The notes under the pieces: model-generated
The model's input: only the letters and a program-made list of their open reading frames with translations
What the model was told of the DNA's origin: nothing
Databases searched by the model: none
DNA from: Phyllostachys edulis
Taxonomy: Eukaryota; Streptophyta; Magnoliopsida; Poales; Poaceae
Length of the DNA: 64,000 nucleotides
Assembly (NCBI GenBank): GCA_036346405.1
Contig: CM070546.1
Coordinates: 100,756,826 to 100,820,825 of the forward strand
Direction: 5' to 3'
Made by a program: the position numbers and the translations under genes
In this document: in pieces, positions 21,072 through 32,140 of the stretch
How the letters are laid out: each line of letters starts with the position of its first letter
How positions within the stretch are numbered: position 1 is the first letter of the stretch

Positions 21072-23132
21072 TGTGGGACACGAGGAATAACACTCCAAAT
21101 CCTCTGTATTTACGAAGCTGGTCCCATGATTATTAGATAGTTCACCAGATGGCAGATATGGTAACATCCATAAATCGCACAATATTATTAATAATCAGCA
21201 GAGTTTATTACAAAAGAGGCTTACAGGGCCAACAATAAAGAACAATGGAAGAAGAAGTAGTAGAGTCGAGTTGATCTGCCACGAGCAATCGGTTGGGGTA
21301 GCGGCCTAGTCATCGAGATCCACATCGGTAGCAAAGTCCTTCTCCTCTGAAATTTATTTGCATAAAGCAAGGATGAGCACAACTACCATGCTTGCAAGTT
21401 ACACCCAATAACGAGTTAATGCATGTAAGGATATAACAAAGAAGGCTTATTGGTTAATTTTGCATAAAGCAATGTTTTCTTTAAATACTTGTACTAAGTT
21501 CCAGCGGTTATTCTATAACTAAAATTCATTTTATAAATTCTCAATTTTATAGTTAGATAACATTCACACAAGAATGGTGAAGGATACCCTTCTATCACAT
21601 GGCTTCTACCCAATTTCCATTTTAGAACAAACCGGTTGATAAAGTCTTTTCAAAACAAAATCAAAGTATAACTTTGGTAGCTTTAGCTATGTCCATGACC
21701 GTGGACACGGCTATTGAATAGTTTATACTCTGCGAGAGGTTATGCGACTTTACCCATGCTAGCAAAGGTTTTACACTCGGCATCCGTCAATACCACCTTT
21801 CACTACCTTAGGTAGCGGTCTGGAAACCGCACTAAAGGCCTTTACAAAGTGCCATTCCACCATGATCCCCCTCGCTAAGGTTTACGCCCCTTTGGATAAA
21901 AACACGCAGGTTTAGTCCCCTCTTGCGCCGAGTGGGACTAACGTAGGTCATAACATGACTACCTACAGTATCTGAAGGAGCGATCATGGTGAAATATTGC
22001 AAATTAGTTGGCGGTCTTGCCCATACTAGGGACATGTGGTAGTGCGATGTGGCTTAGCAAAGAACACTTAGAGGCGGTCCTTAACTAACCGGCGACTTTC
22101 CACAAAACCCATGGGCCTCGATCATAGAAATGACTCGATCCCGTGCATCAACATGCACCATCTAAACAACCATTTCACCCAAGTACAAACCATCAATTTA
22201 TTTCATTTTTCAAGATCATTTATAAACTTCCATAACACACCAATGCCATCGATACAATTTAAACAATATTTGATTTTTGGCTGAAATTCCCCAAATCAAA
22301 CATTTGTGGGTCTAAGCATCACTAAGCATAATTTTTCCAAAATGTTCTAGTTCATACTATTGCATAAACTAGATTTTCATCTAAGGTCTCAAGGTAGGTT
22401 TAATTCAATGTCAAGATTAGGCGGTACAAAGGAATTAGGTATAACTATAATTTAAAATAGGAATTTAAATTAACAGTATAAATAAGCATGCAATAATTTA
22501 AAACAAATTTAAATAATTTTAAATAATGGGATCAAATATGATCAAAGGTATAACTTGCCTTGCTCAATTAGTTGCTCTCAAACGGCGTAGAAATTTGACT
22601 CTCCGAAGTCGTCAAAATCTCTACGCGAAAATAAGCCAAATTCAAACAAAATTCAAATGAACTCTAAATTAAATAATTTTCATTTAGATAGCTAGATCTT
22701 GAATTTATATGAATTTAGAAATTTGAATCGATGAAATCGGAGTTACAGTATGAAGGAGAACAAACCGGGAAGTTTACAATTCACATGAAATGATGAATTA
22801 GGATTTTTCAGATTTATCGGAAATACTTTTCTAAAAAAAACCAGATTCTTTGCGTCATGGTGGCGTCGTGCTAGTTTTCTTTCGATTAAAAAGATTGCGT
22901 CCGGCGATGATGTGTGGCGACAATGCTACTACAGGTTTGTTGGCTATTGAAGTGGCGCGGGTGGCATCTACGTGGCGGTGCCGCGTAGACATAACGCCCG
23001 GCGTTCGACTCGTGGCTCACCGTGACGGCGACTGTGAGGGCACCAAAAAGAAAGCGGGGTGTGGCGAACTGGGGCGCCGTCTCGGTGGAAGAAGCGCGAT
23101 GGCAGTGCGAGTGAGAGGCAATGGGGAGGTCG

Positions 23133-23140
23133 GGCTTGTG
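23133..23140. repeat. 8-bp target-site duplication, left (hAT)
   Basis: GGCTTGTG, repeated at 24643-24650. Confidence 0.9.
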
Positions 23141-24642
23141 TAGGGATGGCAATCGGGCGGCAGTCTGGTGTGCTTGCCCATACCCATGCTGCGACAATTC
23201 CCCCGGGCATGCCAGCGAGCGACAGCGAAGAACCTCGCCCATGCATGCTGCGGTACCGTCGCCCATGAACATGCCCGTTTACCGCGAATAATGCTGCAAT
23301 CGCTTGTAGGTACCCATCGTCATGAGCATGCTCATCACACATAAACAATTCACACATCAAGTTCATCACAATTCACACATCAATAGTGCATCACACATTC
23401 AACAACTAATAATCAAGAAAATGAAAGCAATTAGAATCTTTGGATCTTTAGCTGCATTTGATGGCGTTCTTAGTGGGTTTACACAATAATTCTTCCTTGA
23501 TGGATCAAGAAAGGATCTATGAACCCCATTGTTAATCAAGAATCTTTGGATCTTTAACCCCATCTTTAACTTCAATTGTTAATCAAGAAAATGAAAGCAA
23601 TCGAAATCTTTGGATCACATTCTTTGAAAGCAGTCAAGGATCTTTTGCATTTCCTTTAATAAAAAAATTAATTCCATGTGCATTGACACTTTCAACATTA
23701 CGAGATCCTACTCGGTTGAGGAGCATCGATCTCGCATCATGTGGCGGTGGAGAATAATGTCATGAGATGGAAATTGTGAACCTTTTGTTAATGCATGAAC
23801 TTTAATCTAGTTCAAAACTACAATAGTAAAGTTGTAATCATACGAGCATCAACCAAACATCAATCAACACAAAATAAAATGAATCAAGTTAGAGATTGAA
23901 AAACAGAAATACAAAGAAATGGGTTAAGGAAAAGGAACCCGGTAGTCGGCTGCAACCTTATGAAGAGCCTGGCGCTCTTGGAAGCGCGAGGAACCACGAC
24001 TCACGAGGCGAGGCAGGCTGTGGCCGTGCCCGTGGGAGGAGAACTCTTGAGAGGCCGGAGCCGAGTTGGCCGCACGGACACAGAGGCACGGTTGGGCGTG
24101 CATGTCGGTTAGGGAAAACCACGAGAGGACCAAGGTGGCGCGGCAGAGGGAGAGGAGAGAACCTTTGGACCAACCAGTGGTCCGGTGGATCTGAGTTTCG
24201 GATAGAGTGGCGGATCTAGAGTTCTTGGGTGGTGGGAGGAGGAGACAGTGTGAGGAGTTCTTGGTTGGTGGTGGCGAGGAGGATGGTGTGAGGCGGCGGT
24301 GGTTGGTGGGAGGCGACTAGGGAGGAGGCGGAGGAAAGGCGTGTGGGGATGGGGGGCTTGGCGGCGGACAGGAAGTGGGAAGTGGGTGGGAGTGGAAGCA
24401 CAGGACTTGGAGCGATTTGACCGGCGACTAGGGTTTTAAAGACGGTGGCCCCACCTATCGGTGTGGGTTCTTGGTGTCGAGGCGAAAGCGGTGCAGGTGG
24501 AGCTTACCCATGCGGCGCGTTTATCCGATGGGTAAGGTGTGCCCATTTCTATGCCCGTGGGCAAAGAAAGACAACCATACCCATCTCCATTAAAATTATT
24601 CGCCCGCGAAGAACCTGGAATGTCGAACAGATGCCATCCCTA
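23141..24642. mobile_element. Non-autonomous hAT transposon, 1502 bp
   Basis: The left end reads TAGGGATGGCAATC and the right end reverse-complemented reads TAGGGATGGCATC. The flanks carry the perfect 8-bp duplication GGCTTGTG. Short terminal inverted repeats plus 8-bp duplications define the hAT superfamily. Both ends are rich in GCCCAT/ATGCCCG motifs (about 23180-23320 and 24505-24600), like hAT subterminal transposase-binding repeats. I see no transposase: the ORFs inside (for example 23896-24219) resemble no known domain. It lies inside a solo LTR and is therefore younger than it. Confidence 0.9.
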
Positions 24643-24650
24643 GGCTTGTG
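24643..24650. repeat. 8-bp target-site duplication, right (hAT)
   Basis: GGCTTGTG, the partner of 23133-23140. Confidence 0.9.
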
Positions 24651-24870
24651 GCGTGGTGGCGTTCGGCAAGGCTCTGGCGATCTGGCGAGCACGGGTAGAG
24701 TTGGTGCCACGATCTTGTGGTCGCGGTCGGAATCGCTAGGAGTCGTCGGCGGTGGCGCTAGATCTTGGCGAAAAGGTGGCGGTCGGCAGCAGATTTGCAA
24801 AATCTGGCCAAGCGAAGAGGAGAGGATGAGTGGGTTGAGGGTTTGGACGAAGAGATTGCGCACGGTGCTC

Positions 24871-24880
24871 CCTTTATAGG
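24871..24880 (-). promoter_or_regulatory. TATA box of solo LTR
   Basis: Minus strand CCTATAAAGG, at the position equivalent to the TATA boxes in the LTRs at 38974 and 44753. Confidence 0.5.
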
Positions 24881-25703
24881 GGCTCGGGAGGAGGCGAGGA
24901 GAGATCGTGCATCGGCCTTCTCGTGATAATGGCGGGATCCGTGAATTCTTGTGAGTGGGGAGGAAGGGCCGGGAGGCGGTAGCGGCATGAATAGAGTGGT
25001 TTGAATCATGCGTCCGTGTAAAAAGAAAGGAGAAGGATTGTGGCGAAGACAAGCTAGGCACGTCTTGTAATAATGGTGTGGTGTGGTGTCTTGAGGATGA
25101 AAGGTGGGAGGAGAAGAAGAAAGCGTGAGGCGGGACCCACTCTGAGAGAAAAGGAGAGTGGTAGAGAATTGGTTAACCGTAATTTCCATCCAGACCATGA
25201 TGGAAAGGAAAGGGCGGGGGTTGAGTAATTTGAATGGGCGGATCTTGTGATAAAGGAAGATGAAATTTGAAACAATTGACTGAGAGGTTTAATTTAAATT
25301 GATTTACCAATTTAGAAATGGATTTAAGTCAAAATAGCTTTAGAAAATAGCAAATAAAATCTAAAAGTTATGGAACAATTCACTGAAATTCCCTTATTTA
25401 TTTTGGACTTAATAAAATTATTCAACTATTATTTGGTAATAGTTTTTGCAAATAAATTTATTTTGGCTTTAAAATAATTAAGGGAAAAACTTTTAAAATT
25501 TCAGGAAATTCTAGAAATTAATTAAAATTTTATTTTTCAACTTTAGCTCAAATAAAACTTCAAAAGCTTTAATAAATTTTATTTTTGACTTTAAAAACTC
25601 GAGAAATTAAATAAGAGCAAACAAACTCTTTCAAATTTCAAAAATCAATAAAATAATAACTTTATTTATTTTTATTTTAGTATGAGAACTTTGGGATGTT
25701 ACA

Positions 25704-25708
25704 ATTTG
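25704..25708. repeat. 5-bp target-site duplication, right
   Basis: ATTTG, the partner of 21067-21071. Confidence 0.8.
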
Positions 25709-25962
25709 GCTTTGAGCTATACAATCAGCCTCTACATCATCTTGAGGAATAATGTCATCTTTGAAGATAATTGTAGATCGATGTCATCAATCTCTAGAGA
25801 TCGTGCGTTCGACCTCTGTGGAGCATCCATGTGCTTTCGGGATCGATTTATGCGACTCGATGGAACATCTATGTCCTCGAAATATTCGACTACGAGTGTG
25901 AATCGAGTTTCTCGAGAAAAACTCTGGCGGGACAAGTGACCTTGTGGAGGCCATCGTGCCAA
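25709..25962 (-). pseudogene. Probable continuation of the Tat-type pol (upstream of integrase)
   Basis: A minus-strand reading of 76 codons lies directly across the solo LTR from the integrase zinc region, as expected for the RNase H-integrase linker of the interrupted element. It has an acidic VVEYFEDIDVPS-like stretch. No catalytic motif is visible, so the call rests on position. Confidence 0.4.
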
Positions 25963-26612
25963 GCTGATGCGCGGAACAGTTTTTTTCTAGGAATATGTTG
26001 GATCTAGAAACCGAAGAAGTGCTTTTGAGTTTTCGTACTCATAAATAAGATGACATCTTGGTACTTGAGCATTGATACTCTTTCCCGAGCTTGATTTGTA
26101 GTAAGGTTGGTGGAAGGAAAAATCACCTAAAACATGGGCATGCTATTAGGCCGGTACTTCAATCCTGCAAGGCATTGTAGCTTTAATGTCCTTGTTAGGG
26201 AATGTATGAACTATTCAAGTTAGTACATTAAGCAAATGCAGTTTGTTGGCTCGTTTGTGGAGATATAAAGTTATAGCATTATGTAATTTACATTGGAATT
26301 ACCTTTGTTTAGCGTTGCTTATATTCTAGCTAGTAACTAGACAAAGTATCGTCATTTCAAGAACCACATCGAATTGGGCTAGAGTGAATTTATATGAAAC
26401 CTCCAATTGGACCTTCGGTTTAACTTTAGTAAGGTCAATTTTATGGCTACTCTAGCATAAATTAAGTAAATGTGATAGTTCATACCTATGGCATCTTGAT
26501 CTTGACTTCACAATATTTTGTTTGCAATGTTGGATGTAGATGGATAAAGTTATGCGTGTATTTACGGTGGGCGATTAGCCAAATGGGTAGTCTTTGTCGA
26601 CTTTGGTGAAAT
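25963..26612. other. AT-rich unassigned stretch
   Basis: No ORF or repeat boundary recognised. It could be the 5' part or an intron of the MuDR-type element that follows. Confidence 0.3.
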
Positions 26613-29110
26613 AAAGTGATTGTTCTTTTGTTTAAGTGAATCACGGACTTTCAAACTCTTGACTAGGATTAGGTCGACCTTTGGATGGGATGAGGCGGCA
26701 TCATTGTCGAAATGCATGTGCGATATGGCGTTGGGTTGGGTTCTAAGGTGCCGCCTTGTTGATGCCAATCTTGTCGGCGATGATTGGGACACGTACAAGG
26801 ATGTTGTGCTCGTATATCGGTCGATTATTGTAGGTGGCGGTGTAGAGGACAATCATTGTTGAGGATTTGCCAAACAATTTGGATGTGGTGAATGGCAACA
26901 TGGAATGACGCAACCCAATGTGCATCTTTCTAAATCCCCCAAGGGAAAACAAGCTGTCACAAGAGTTCAATGCGATCGGTCTTAACAATGATGCCTCTCC
27001 GTTGGTTGATCATCACTTGTGCATGTTTCTTCACCACAACATGTTACTAACCCGTGGTGATTTCATTAGGCTATGTAATGACCAAAAGAGCTTGATGAGG
27101 ATGTGTTCGAGACGGAAGAACCCATGAAGTGGAGTCAGAAATGAAGCGGAGCTCGACCAAAGCAGGCTCCCCTCCGCTTTTCTCCTCGATGAAAGTGTGT
27201 CCTTCCGCATTGTAATGGGTGAGTCTTGTCGGTGCATGCATTTGATGATGTCAGTTGATTGATACTTGACTGTGCAAATGGGTTGAAGAAGCGAGGAATG
27301 GCAGGGGACTCGGAGAATGGCGTATCTGTAAGAACATGTTGTTTCCAAGCATGGATGATATGAAGGTTTGGTACGCAAGAATACTCGGTCACGACACCAT
27401 CGTCTATCGTAGTGCAACACTTGATGTGAACAAGATGTATACCATGATGTGCGAAAGGGGGTGTGGATGAAAGGTATGGGGGGGTGCAAAACTAGGGACA
27501 ATCAATGAAAAATAGCAAATGTGAAGCAGCCTCACACTAGTGGGACTGCCCGAGTGTCCGGGGAGCACCTTTAGGCGACTGCTAATTTGATTGCAAGGTG
27601 TATTACTAGGGTTGTGGTATTGATCTGATGTGATCATCACCACCCTCATTGAGGTTATCTTTGGGTTCATTAAGTATCGCGTGAAATGCGGGGAAGCGTG
27701 AAGGAGCAAAGCAAAGGGCGATGTAATTCTTGTGGGGTATTTGGAAGGAGACTTACAGGTTGCTTCCTCGAATCCAAACGCTATCGACCAGAATCCGGGC
27801 ATGGGTTTTATCCTTGGGCAGCGGTCGAATGGAACTGATGGAGGGTTATCAAACATGTTCTTGGGCGGGTGTGCTAGTCCTTTGGGCAATGCAAAGAGGC
27901 CTTCAAGCATTCGAACTGTCTTATCGATTGGCATACATTCCTAACGAGAAAGTATTATAGTGCCTTGATGCTCGCCGTGGGTATTGATGTGAAGGACGGT
28001 GATTCCATTAGTATTTACTTGTGAGGGTGAGAACAATGCGACCTAGGAATGGTTCATGGATATAGTCGTCTACTGCGTCGTTGGGCTGGGCGGGTTGTTT
28101 GCATCATCTTGGGCGAGCACGCTTGACATTATGAGCATTTGTGAAGAAGCGGACTTAGCGGACACCGGATGTCTTTGCATAGGTGGTGCATGCACCATAG
28201 CGACAAATTTCTTTAAGCAATGTAGTAGGAAAGATCTCAAAAGAAAGTTCAAAATTTGTTGTGCGGATGTTTGGAGAAGAACTTGAGGTCAAGTTAGCCA
28301 ATTTGGGGGTGACCAGCGAATGGGGTAAAAAGTGGTTGGATATTGCATCAGAAGACGAAGTGGGGACAGGTGTACGATGAAGGTGGCTGTCGGTATGGTA
28401 TGGTATGATGACAACGAACATCTCGGAGGTATTCAACAACATTATTAAGGGCATCCGTGCTATGCCAGTATCGGCTATCTTGGAGTACTTATTTCGGAAG
28501 ACCAACTCGTACTGTGTGAATCGGTGGACCCATCAAGGGATGCATACAATGCCGATAGCGTTGAGTGTCTTGTTGTTGCCAAACACCTTGCTAACGTGGA
28601 GAATGCAGATCATGCAATCGAGGCGGAGAATCGATCCACTTTGCATATATCGTCGTCGGGCGGTGGGGGCACATTGATAGAGGCGAGTGTTATGGTGGCG
28701 AAACCGCAGTGAACCTAATTGCGGAGATTGTACTTGCATGGTCGATATTGCTACATGTCCCATGCTCTCACATCATCGCCGCTTTGTCGCGTCTTGGCGT
28801 AAGTCACATTCTAACACTTTCATTGCGAAGAATTCTCAAAGCTAGCCACGATGAGGACTTGGGAGAAGAGATTGAGCCTTACCTTGATCCTCGCATTGGT
28901 CACCGTGCACGGGAGAATATATTCCCAACACGAAATGATGAACAAGCGGCGTGGTCGAAGGAAGGAAGAAGCTTCGTAATGATATGGACCTCTCCGACAA
29001 TTCGGTAGGACATGTCTTTGTCTTGGGGACTTGATGCATACCTTAACCAGCAGTGCTCGAAGTGTCATGAGCACGGACACACTAGAGCAAAGTATGTGAG
29101 TAGGAATTAC
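26613..29110 (+). pseudogene. MuDR-type (MULE) transposase, broken
   Basis: The DDE transposase of Mutator-like elements, which would cut and join DNA at long terminal inverted repeats. Frameshifted plus-strand pieces are in family order. They are an N-terminal segment ending D-W-D-T-Y-K (26620-26800); a LAVGID-x-K-D-G-D segment near 27970 from the catalytic region; NFFKQCSRKDLKRKF near 28205-28250; MMTTNISEVFNN-x-x-KGIRAMPVSAILEY (28405-28490), the strongest family signature; a SWIM-like CTCW...PCSH segment near 28730-28770; and a C-terminal zinc knuckle CSKCHEHGHTRAK near 29050-29090. The knuckle's last Cys is replaced by Tyr. Stops preclude function as given. No terminal inverted repeats were identified. 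Confidence 0.8.
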
Positions 29111-29466
29111 GGCCGTGTAGGGTAAGGTGGCGTCACTCTCGTGTCTTTCCTCCCAGAGGTAACAGCTTCTTTGTTGTTATGCAAAAATGGTTGTTATTTA
29201 TTTATAGAATTCACTCCTTTGCATTTTACATATTGTTTTATGCGTCATGTGTATTAAGAAAATCTTTTTTGTCTGAGGGGATCTTATGACACCATGATAT
29301 GCTTTGTTCCTCTCGGAGTACTTGCGACCACCGTCTTGCCGCATAGCCGAACAAGGGTGTGGTGTGACTTGCCCATATATTATTAGATCATGCTTCCAAC
29401 TCGTTGTCCATGTGCTTGTTTCACTAATTTATTTGCATATTTTTCTGTGGGTGCTCCAACCACTAC
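29111..29466 (+). other. Possible intron or spacer between transposase and mobile-domain ORF
   Basis: AT-richer than its surroundings and without an ORF. A GT donor-like AGAGGTAACA at about 29156 precedes it. This fits an intron joining the transposase to the following domain, but an acceptor was not fixed. Confidence 0.35.
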
Positions 29467-31300
29467 GTGCTTAGACCCACACCCTCTAGATTGGGATGGG
29501 CGGTATGTGCCACGTCTGTGATGCGGTCTCCTTGCTTTGGTGCAGATAGTCATCAGGGGCTCCCTTTATGGGCGGTCTTTGCGCTTACTGCTTGGGTGGA
29601 CGGTGGCACCCGGAGACACCACCTTCCTGCGTCGCTATCGGCGGTAGCCTACCTATGGAACTCCATCGTGTCACCTACTAGGTGTCCAAGGTCACGGTAC
29701 ATCAGGTATACAAACGAGTTCGATGTCATCACGCAGGAACATGTATAGTTTGGTAAGTTACTTTGCTTGCTGTATTCACCTCTTTCAATTGTGATTTTAT
29801 CACTACTGTCTTATACATCTGGTGCAAGTTATGTGGTTTGCCATACACCGCGGCAGTCGACAAAATGGAGCTAAACCCGATGTGCGGCGGGGCGTTGGCT
29901 TTGTGGATGACGCTCTCACCGCTGATCTTCTTCCATGCGGTGGAGTACCACTTGCCCCATCAGGTGATGTGGCAGTTCGGGAAGCTCGAGGGCACTCCAC
30001 CATTGGCGTTCTCTACAGATCTGAACCTTCACGGTAAGGTACCTAACGCCGTGCCTTTGCGGCTTGATGCGGTTTCAATGTTATGATTAGATTACGGATG
30101 TGGCGGGATGAAGCAGCGGAGAGTATCGGCACATCGGCCCAGGACCATTGTCACCGTGACTACATGTTGGAGTGGGCATTGGTCCAATCGATCGAGACAT
30201 GCCATAGGTCCATCGGAGGACCCGCCGTTCGCTACCTTTGGTGGCTCCGGCGTTGTCGCCTCCGGCCGACGGTCATGACCCATGGGGACATAGGGGAGGG
30301 CACTCGTCAGGAGGATGTCGGGGGCGATTATGATGAGTTCACAGAGACGGTAGCGGCCGGAGAGAGCCCCATCAGCGCATACTACGTGAGTACATTTTAT
30401 CCCGCTGCTATTTTGCAATGTCACGGTGAGCAAACTAATTTACTTTGTCGACACATTCACGGGAAGGTAGCTCACACCATAAACACGAGGCGGTGAGGCC
30501 CTCATGCTATTGGAGGGTTAGGAGGGAGCTTGAATGCTTGAGGACTTCGTTGAGGTAACACACCATCTTTGTTGGATAGGTTTGAGAATTGAACTAAACA
30601 AGCATCGCATCGAGAATTGGTGGATACATATTGATTGATTTCTTACATCGGTAGTCTTTGGTAGTAGCATGTCTTAATTTGGCTCAACTCCAATGTGAGT
30701 ACTCTAATAAAAGTAACTAAAAGCTAGGTAGGCAAATTACATTCTTCTGAGTTTAATATCTAGAATAATTGCATTAGGCGGGAGTTATAATTGAATGTGA
30801 GCACTCAGATAAATGTGAATAATTGAATAACGATGAAAAATGCTCAATTTAAGTAATATTAGCAACTTGCAACTTTATTCCACATCTTGTTTTTATCGCC
30901 TTGTATTGTTCTTCATGTTAGTACTTCACATTACATCACAATATTTTTTAGTATCCATGTTATTTCTTTTGTTTTTATTAAATTGCGATATCTTTTTTGT
31001 TTACCTTGTAGATGGTTCACCGTTGATCTTGAAGCGAATGGCATAAAAATGAACTACTGCGGTACGTGGTTTGAGAAGTCGTTCAACTTGCCTGGCTCGA
31101 GAATGGCTCTCGCGTGCTACAACATCGCGTGCAACGATATCTGCTTGATGCGCGCAGAGCGAGGACAAGGAGGGCGACAAGGAGGCGGCGAGGACAGGAG
31201 GGCGTCGATGCTAGGCTTCTCGGCGAGGCGGTCATCTCGGACCTTCTTGGTGCACCGACCCCCGTAGGCGACCAGGGACAAGCGCCCGCGCCGTAAGCAG
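29467..31300 (+). pseudogene. Plant mobile domain (PMD/MAIN-like) ORF, broken, with apparent introns
   Basis: The plant mobile domain is known from MULEs, some gypsy elements and domesticated host proteins such as MAIN. Its biochemical role is not established. Pieces seen: ALTAWVDGGTRRHHLP near 29580-29635, PLIFFHAVEYHLPHQVMWQFG near 29925-29985 (the typical V-E-x-H-x-P then R-Q-F-G core, here Q-F-G), and a D-Y-M-L-E-W / Y-L-W-W-L-R region near 30160-30245. AT-rich intervals with GT...AG-like edges (about 29753-29829 and 30555-31010) look like introns. The end is basic and low complexity. It follows the MuDR transposase on the same strand and could be its C-terminal fusion partner. Confidence 0.65.
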
Positions 31301-31439
31301 CGTGATCACCACAGACATAAGTTGATAAACATCGTCGAGGGCATGCAAGGCTAACACCAGTTGTGAGGTTCACAGGGAGCAGTCTTGTAGAGAAAAGTAA
31401 GTGGCGTAATGATGGCATGTAATTAATTGGACATTTCAG

Positions 31440-31605
31440 TTGAATGAATGAATGGATGGAATGGATGGAATGAATGGAATGCATGAATGGATTGACCAGG
31501 CGAGTTCATTTTGATTGAATGGATTGAAAGTATGGAGTACATTCTCTAATTGAATTGATTGAATGGATTGAGTATATTTTACATTTGAATGAATGGATGA
31601 TTGCA
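31440..31605. repeat. GAATG/GGATG-type simple repeat tract
   Basis: Irregular run of GAATGAATGGATG-like words over about 165 bp, clearest at 31441-31500 and decaying rightwards. Confidence 0.75.
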
Positions 31606-31639
31606 TTGAGTATATGGCATATATAATATGTTTACTCTT

Positions 31640-32140
31640 GTCACGCCAATATACATGGCGTAACCGAGAATCTGTCACATCGGGATACATGGCGTGATAA
31701 GACTTAGCAAAGCGGTTTTGCAACCCCTCTGGAACAGCAAATAACTTGGCATGGCAGCATGGTTTTGCCATGCCCTGGATCTTGGTGTGACACAACATTC
31801 CTGTCATGCCATAGATCTCGGCGTGACACAGAAGCCCTGTCACACTGGGATAAATGGCGTGACAGGACTTAGCACCAGAGCGCTTGATGTTTTTTTCCAT
31901 CCCCTCTGGAACATCAAGTAATTTAGTGTGGCGGTATGGTTTTGCCATGCCATGGATCTTAGCGTGACCAGCGATCTGTCATGTCGGAATAAATGGTGTG
32001 GCGAGGACTTAGCATCAGTGCTCGGCGTTTTCGCAACCCCTCTGGAAGACCAAACCCTAGCATGGCAGCATGATTAGGCCATGCCATGATGCATGGTATG
32101 ACAGAGATGACCTGTCATGCCAAGGATCCTGGTGTGACAG
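31640..32140. repeat. Degenerate tandem repeat with small palindromes
   Basis: Three related units, marked by GACTTAGCA at 31701, 31866 and 32006 (spacings 165 and 140 bp), each followed by a CCCCTCTGGAA block. Many TGGCATGACAG/CTGTCATGCC words run in both orientations. The first unit holds an inverted repeat, GGCATGGCA with TGCCATGCC about 10 bases apart (31749-31776). Non-coding. It resembles transposon subterminal arrays, but the parent is not identified. Confidence 0.65.

Larger units (their letters stand above)
21072..25703 (-). mobile_element. Solo LTR of TGTAACATCCC gypsy family, with nested hAT
   Basis: On the minus strand it starts TGTAACATCCCAAAG at 25703 and ends TCCCACA at 21072. 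It is flanked by the perfect 5-bp repeat ATTTG. No internal region adjoins it, so the element was reduced to one LTR by LTR-LTR recombination. Excluding the hAT element and its 8-bp duplication it is 3122 bp. It shares blocks with the LTRs at 38974 and 43734 (for example the GGTAACATCC-TAAATCGCACAA block). A TATA-like CCTATAAAGG lies on the minus strand at 24871-24880. It interrupts the Tat integrase remnant. Confidence 0.88.

Noticed and set aside
31640..32140. CRISPR-like spaced repeats
   Set aside because: Unit spacing is 140-165 bp and irregular, repeats are degenerate, and the genome is a plant's.
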